Origin: an uncultured Coriobacteriales bacterium
GTDB taxonomy: Bacteria > Actinomycetota > Coriobacteriia > Coriobacteriales > UMGS124
DNA length: 8,378 nt
Direction: 5' to 3'
Assembly: GCA_903789505.1 (NCBI GenBank)
Contig: CAIFEU010000116.1
Span: 1-8,378 of the forward strand
Position numbers and translations under genes: made by a program. The notes under the pieces are model-generated. The model was not told the DNA's origin and did no database searches. It saw only the letters and a list, made by a program, of their open reading frames with translations. Below, in pieces: positions 7,122 to 8,378 of this stretch (position 1 is the first letter of the stretch; the number at the start of each line of letters is the position of its first letter).

Positions 7122-8378
7122 GCGCGGCATCGTTCGCGCTGCCCTGGCGCAGGTCGCGCGGCCGCGCCCCGCGCGCCGTCGCCTGCGAGCAGGCGGAGCT
7201 GCCCTTCGATGCCGGCGGCCCGGGGAGGGGATGGTACGACCTGGTCACGGTCGACGCCGGGCGCCCGCTCTGCCCCGAGTGCCTGCCCGCCGCGACGGGA
7301 GCCTGCCGGGAGCTCGTGCTGCTGCGCGTCGACATCGGGGGCTACCGGGATGCCGACATCGACGCGGCTGGCCTGGCGCGGATCGAGCGCGCGCTGCGGT
7401 GCTGGGAGGCGGCGGGCCGCATGCTGGTCGTGCGGGCGACGTACGACGTCGGAGGCGAGGCCCTGCTCCGAGAGCCCGACGCACTGGAGCAGGTCGTCCG
7501 CCATGCGCGCCAGGTGGGCGAGGTGGTCTCGGGCCATGCGCGTTCGGTGCTGTGCTACCAGGGGCTCCTCGTGGGCAACTGGGGGGAGATGCACGGGACC
7601 CGCTACTGCGGCGCCCGCCGTATGGCCTCCATCTACGAGGCGCTGCGCGCGGGCGTGGGGCGTGAGGTGCCCATCTGCGTGCGCACGCCTCGCCACGTAA
7701 GGCTGCTGCGGGGAGCGAGCGCGCCCGCCCGTGAGGACTGCGCCCTCGGGGTGTTCGACGACGCGATGATGGGGTCGGAGAGCGACCTGGGCTCCTTCGA
7801 CCCCGGCGGGGCGCAGGATGCGGACGCCGCGCGCGCGGAGTTCCTCTCCTTCCTGGGCGACGGCGCCCTGCGCGTGCCGTTCGGCGGGGAGGCGGTCGGT
7901 ACGGGCCCGTGGAGCGACGTCCCCGAGGCGCTCGGGTATCTGCGGGCGACGAGGCCAACCTACCTCAATGCGGCGCATGACCCCGCGACGATGGAGAAGT
8001 GGCGCCGGGCAGCGGCGCCCGCCGCGGACGAGCGGCGCCGGGCGCGCCCCGCGTTCGCGAACATGCTCGAGTACGTGGGCGCCCACCTCGGGTATCGCCT
8101 GCTGGCGTCCGACGCGCGTGTCATCGACTGCCGTCAGGGTGGAGCCGGGGCGCCGGGACTGGCGGTCGACGTCTCGCTCACGGTCGAGAACCGGGGCTTT
8201 GCCCCGCTGTACTGGCCGGCGTCGATGGCGGTGAGCGTCGTGGACGCCCGCGACGGTAAGAAGCTCGGGGGCGTCCGTGAGGAGCTCCCCTGGGACGGGG
8301 CTCCGGGCGCGCGGGCGCAGGTCCGCACCAGGGTCTGCCTGGACGCGGGCTCGGCGGCAAGGGCGTGCACCCACGGGG
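7118..8378 (+). CDS. DUF4874/DUF4832-type protein, probable glycan-active partner (3'-truncated)
   Basis: The frame is open for 420 codons to the end of the window with no stop, so the gene continues outside. Family marks, recalled from DUF4874/DUF4832 proteins, are GPGRGWYDL near residue 38, LVLLRVDIGGYRDADID followed by a helix and MLVVRATYD (a beta/alpha repeat like a TIM barrel), a GLLVGNWGEMHG motif near residue 155, FDDAMMGSESDLGSFD near 220, PFGGEA near 255, PTYLNAAHD and HLGYRLL. A beta-sandwich-like part begins near residue 350 (LAVDVSLTVENRGFAPLYWP). Such proteins are thought to be glycoside-hydrolase-like, but no activity is assigned. The N-terminus is basic (PWRRSRGRAPR) and has no hydrophobic signal segment, so export by the usual route is not predicted. 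It overlaps pelG by 4 nt, which ties it to the exopolysaccharide operon. Confidence 0.82.
   Translation, partial: MSAASFALPWRRSRGRAPRAVACEQAELPFDAGGPGRGWYDLVTVDAGRPLCPECLPAATGACRELVLLRVDIGGYRDADIDAAGLARIERALRCWEAAGRMLVVRATYDVGGEALLREPDALEQVVRHARQVGEVVSGHARSVLCYQGLLVGNWGEMHGTRYCGARRMASIYEALRAGVGREVPICVRTPRHVRLLRGASAPAREDCALGVFDDAMMGSESDLGSFDPGGAQDADAARAEFLSFLGDGALRVPFGGEAVGTGPWSDVPEALGYLRATRPTYLNAAHDPATMEKWRRAAAPAADERRRARPAFANMLEYVGAHLGYRLLASDARVIDCRQGGAGAPGLAVDVSLTVENRGFAPLYWPASMAVSVVDARDGKKLGGVREELPWDGAPGARAQVRTRVCLDAGSAARACTHG

Noticed and set aside
6764..8374. Long minus-strand open frames (for example 536 codons here, and 397 codons at 5937-7130)
   Set aside because: Long antisense frames are expected in GC-rich coding DNA. 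Their translations are Arg/Ala/Gly/His-rich without domains, while the + strand frames carry family motifs.

Overview
This is one tightly packed, single-strand (+) operon segment from a GC-rich bacterium. Base composition, codon use and gene content suggest a high-GC actinobacterium, perhaps a gut Coriobacteriia such as an Olsenella, Collinsella or Atopobium relative. That assignment is inference; there is no rRNA or other marker gene in the window.

Layout, left to right: (1) nt 2-562, the 3' end of an acidic protein I cannot name, open at the window edge. (2) nt 565-2678, a membrane-anchored DUF2194-type protein of about 704 residues, whose reading frame is broken by an apparent single-base (-1) frameshift between about nt 1020 and 1057. 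(3) nt 2680-4401, a PelF-type GT4 glycosyltransferase with an unusual ~95-residue tail. (4) nt 4389-7121, a PelG-type polysaccharide exporter fused at its C-terminus to a second, complete GT4 glycosyltransferase domain. (5) nt 7118 to the window end, a DUF4874/DUF4832-type protein, 3'-truncated. Gene junctions are a 2-nt gap, a 1-nt gap, a 13-nt overlap and a 4-nt ATGA overlap, so co-transcription and translational coupling are very likely. No promoter, terminator, tRNA, rRNA, CRISPR array or insertion sequence was recognised.

Taken together this looks like a Gram-positive variant of the Pel exopolysaccharide system. PelF would polymerise the chain from a UDP-sugar at the cytoplasmic face and PelG would export it. 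The DUF2194 protein would modify or handle it outside the membrane. The DUF4832 protein is a possible glycan-active TIM-barrel partner. The added GT4 domain on PelG implies a second sugar-transfer step physically tied to the exporter. PelD, PelE and a canonical PelA are not visible here.

The most striking structure not explained by genes is a sharply AT-rich pocket (about nt 4245-4335) at the pelF/pelG junction. It holds a near-continuous 19-bp imperfect hairpin (nt 4271-4317) capped by a GCAA tetraloop, overlapping a perfect AGGAGG and enclosing two ATG codons. It may be an RNA regulatory element or a small inserted palindromic repeat.
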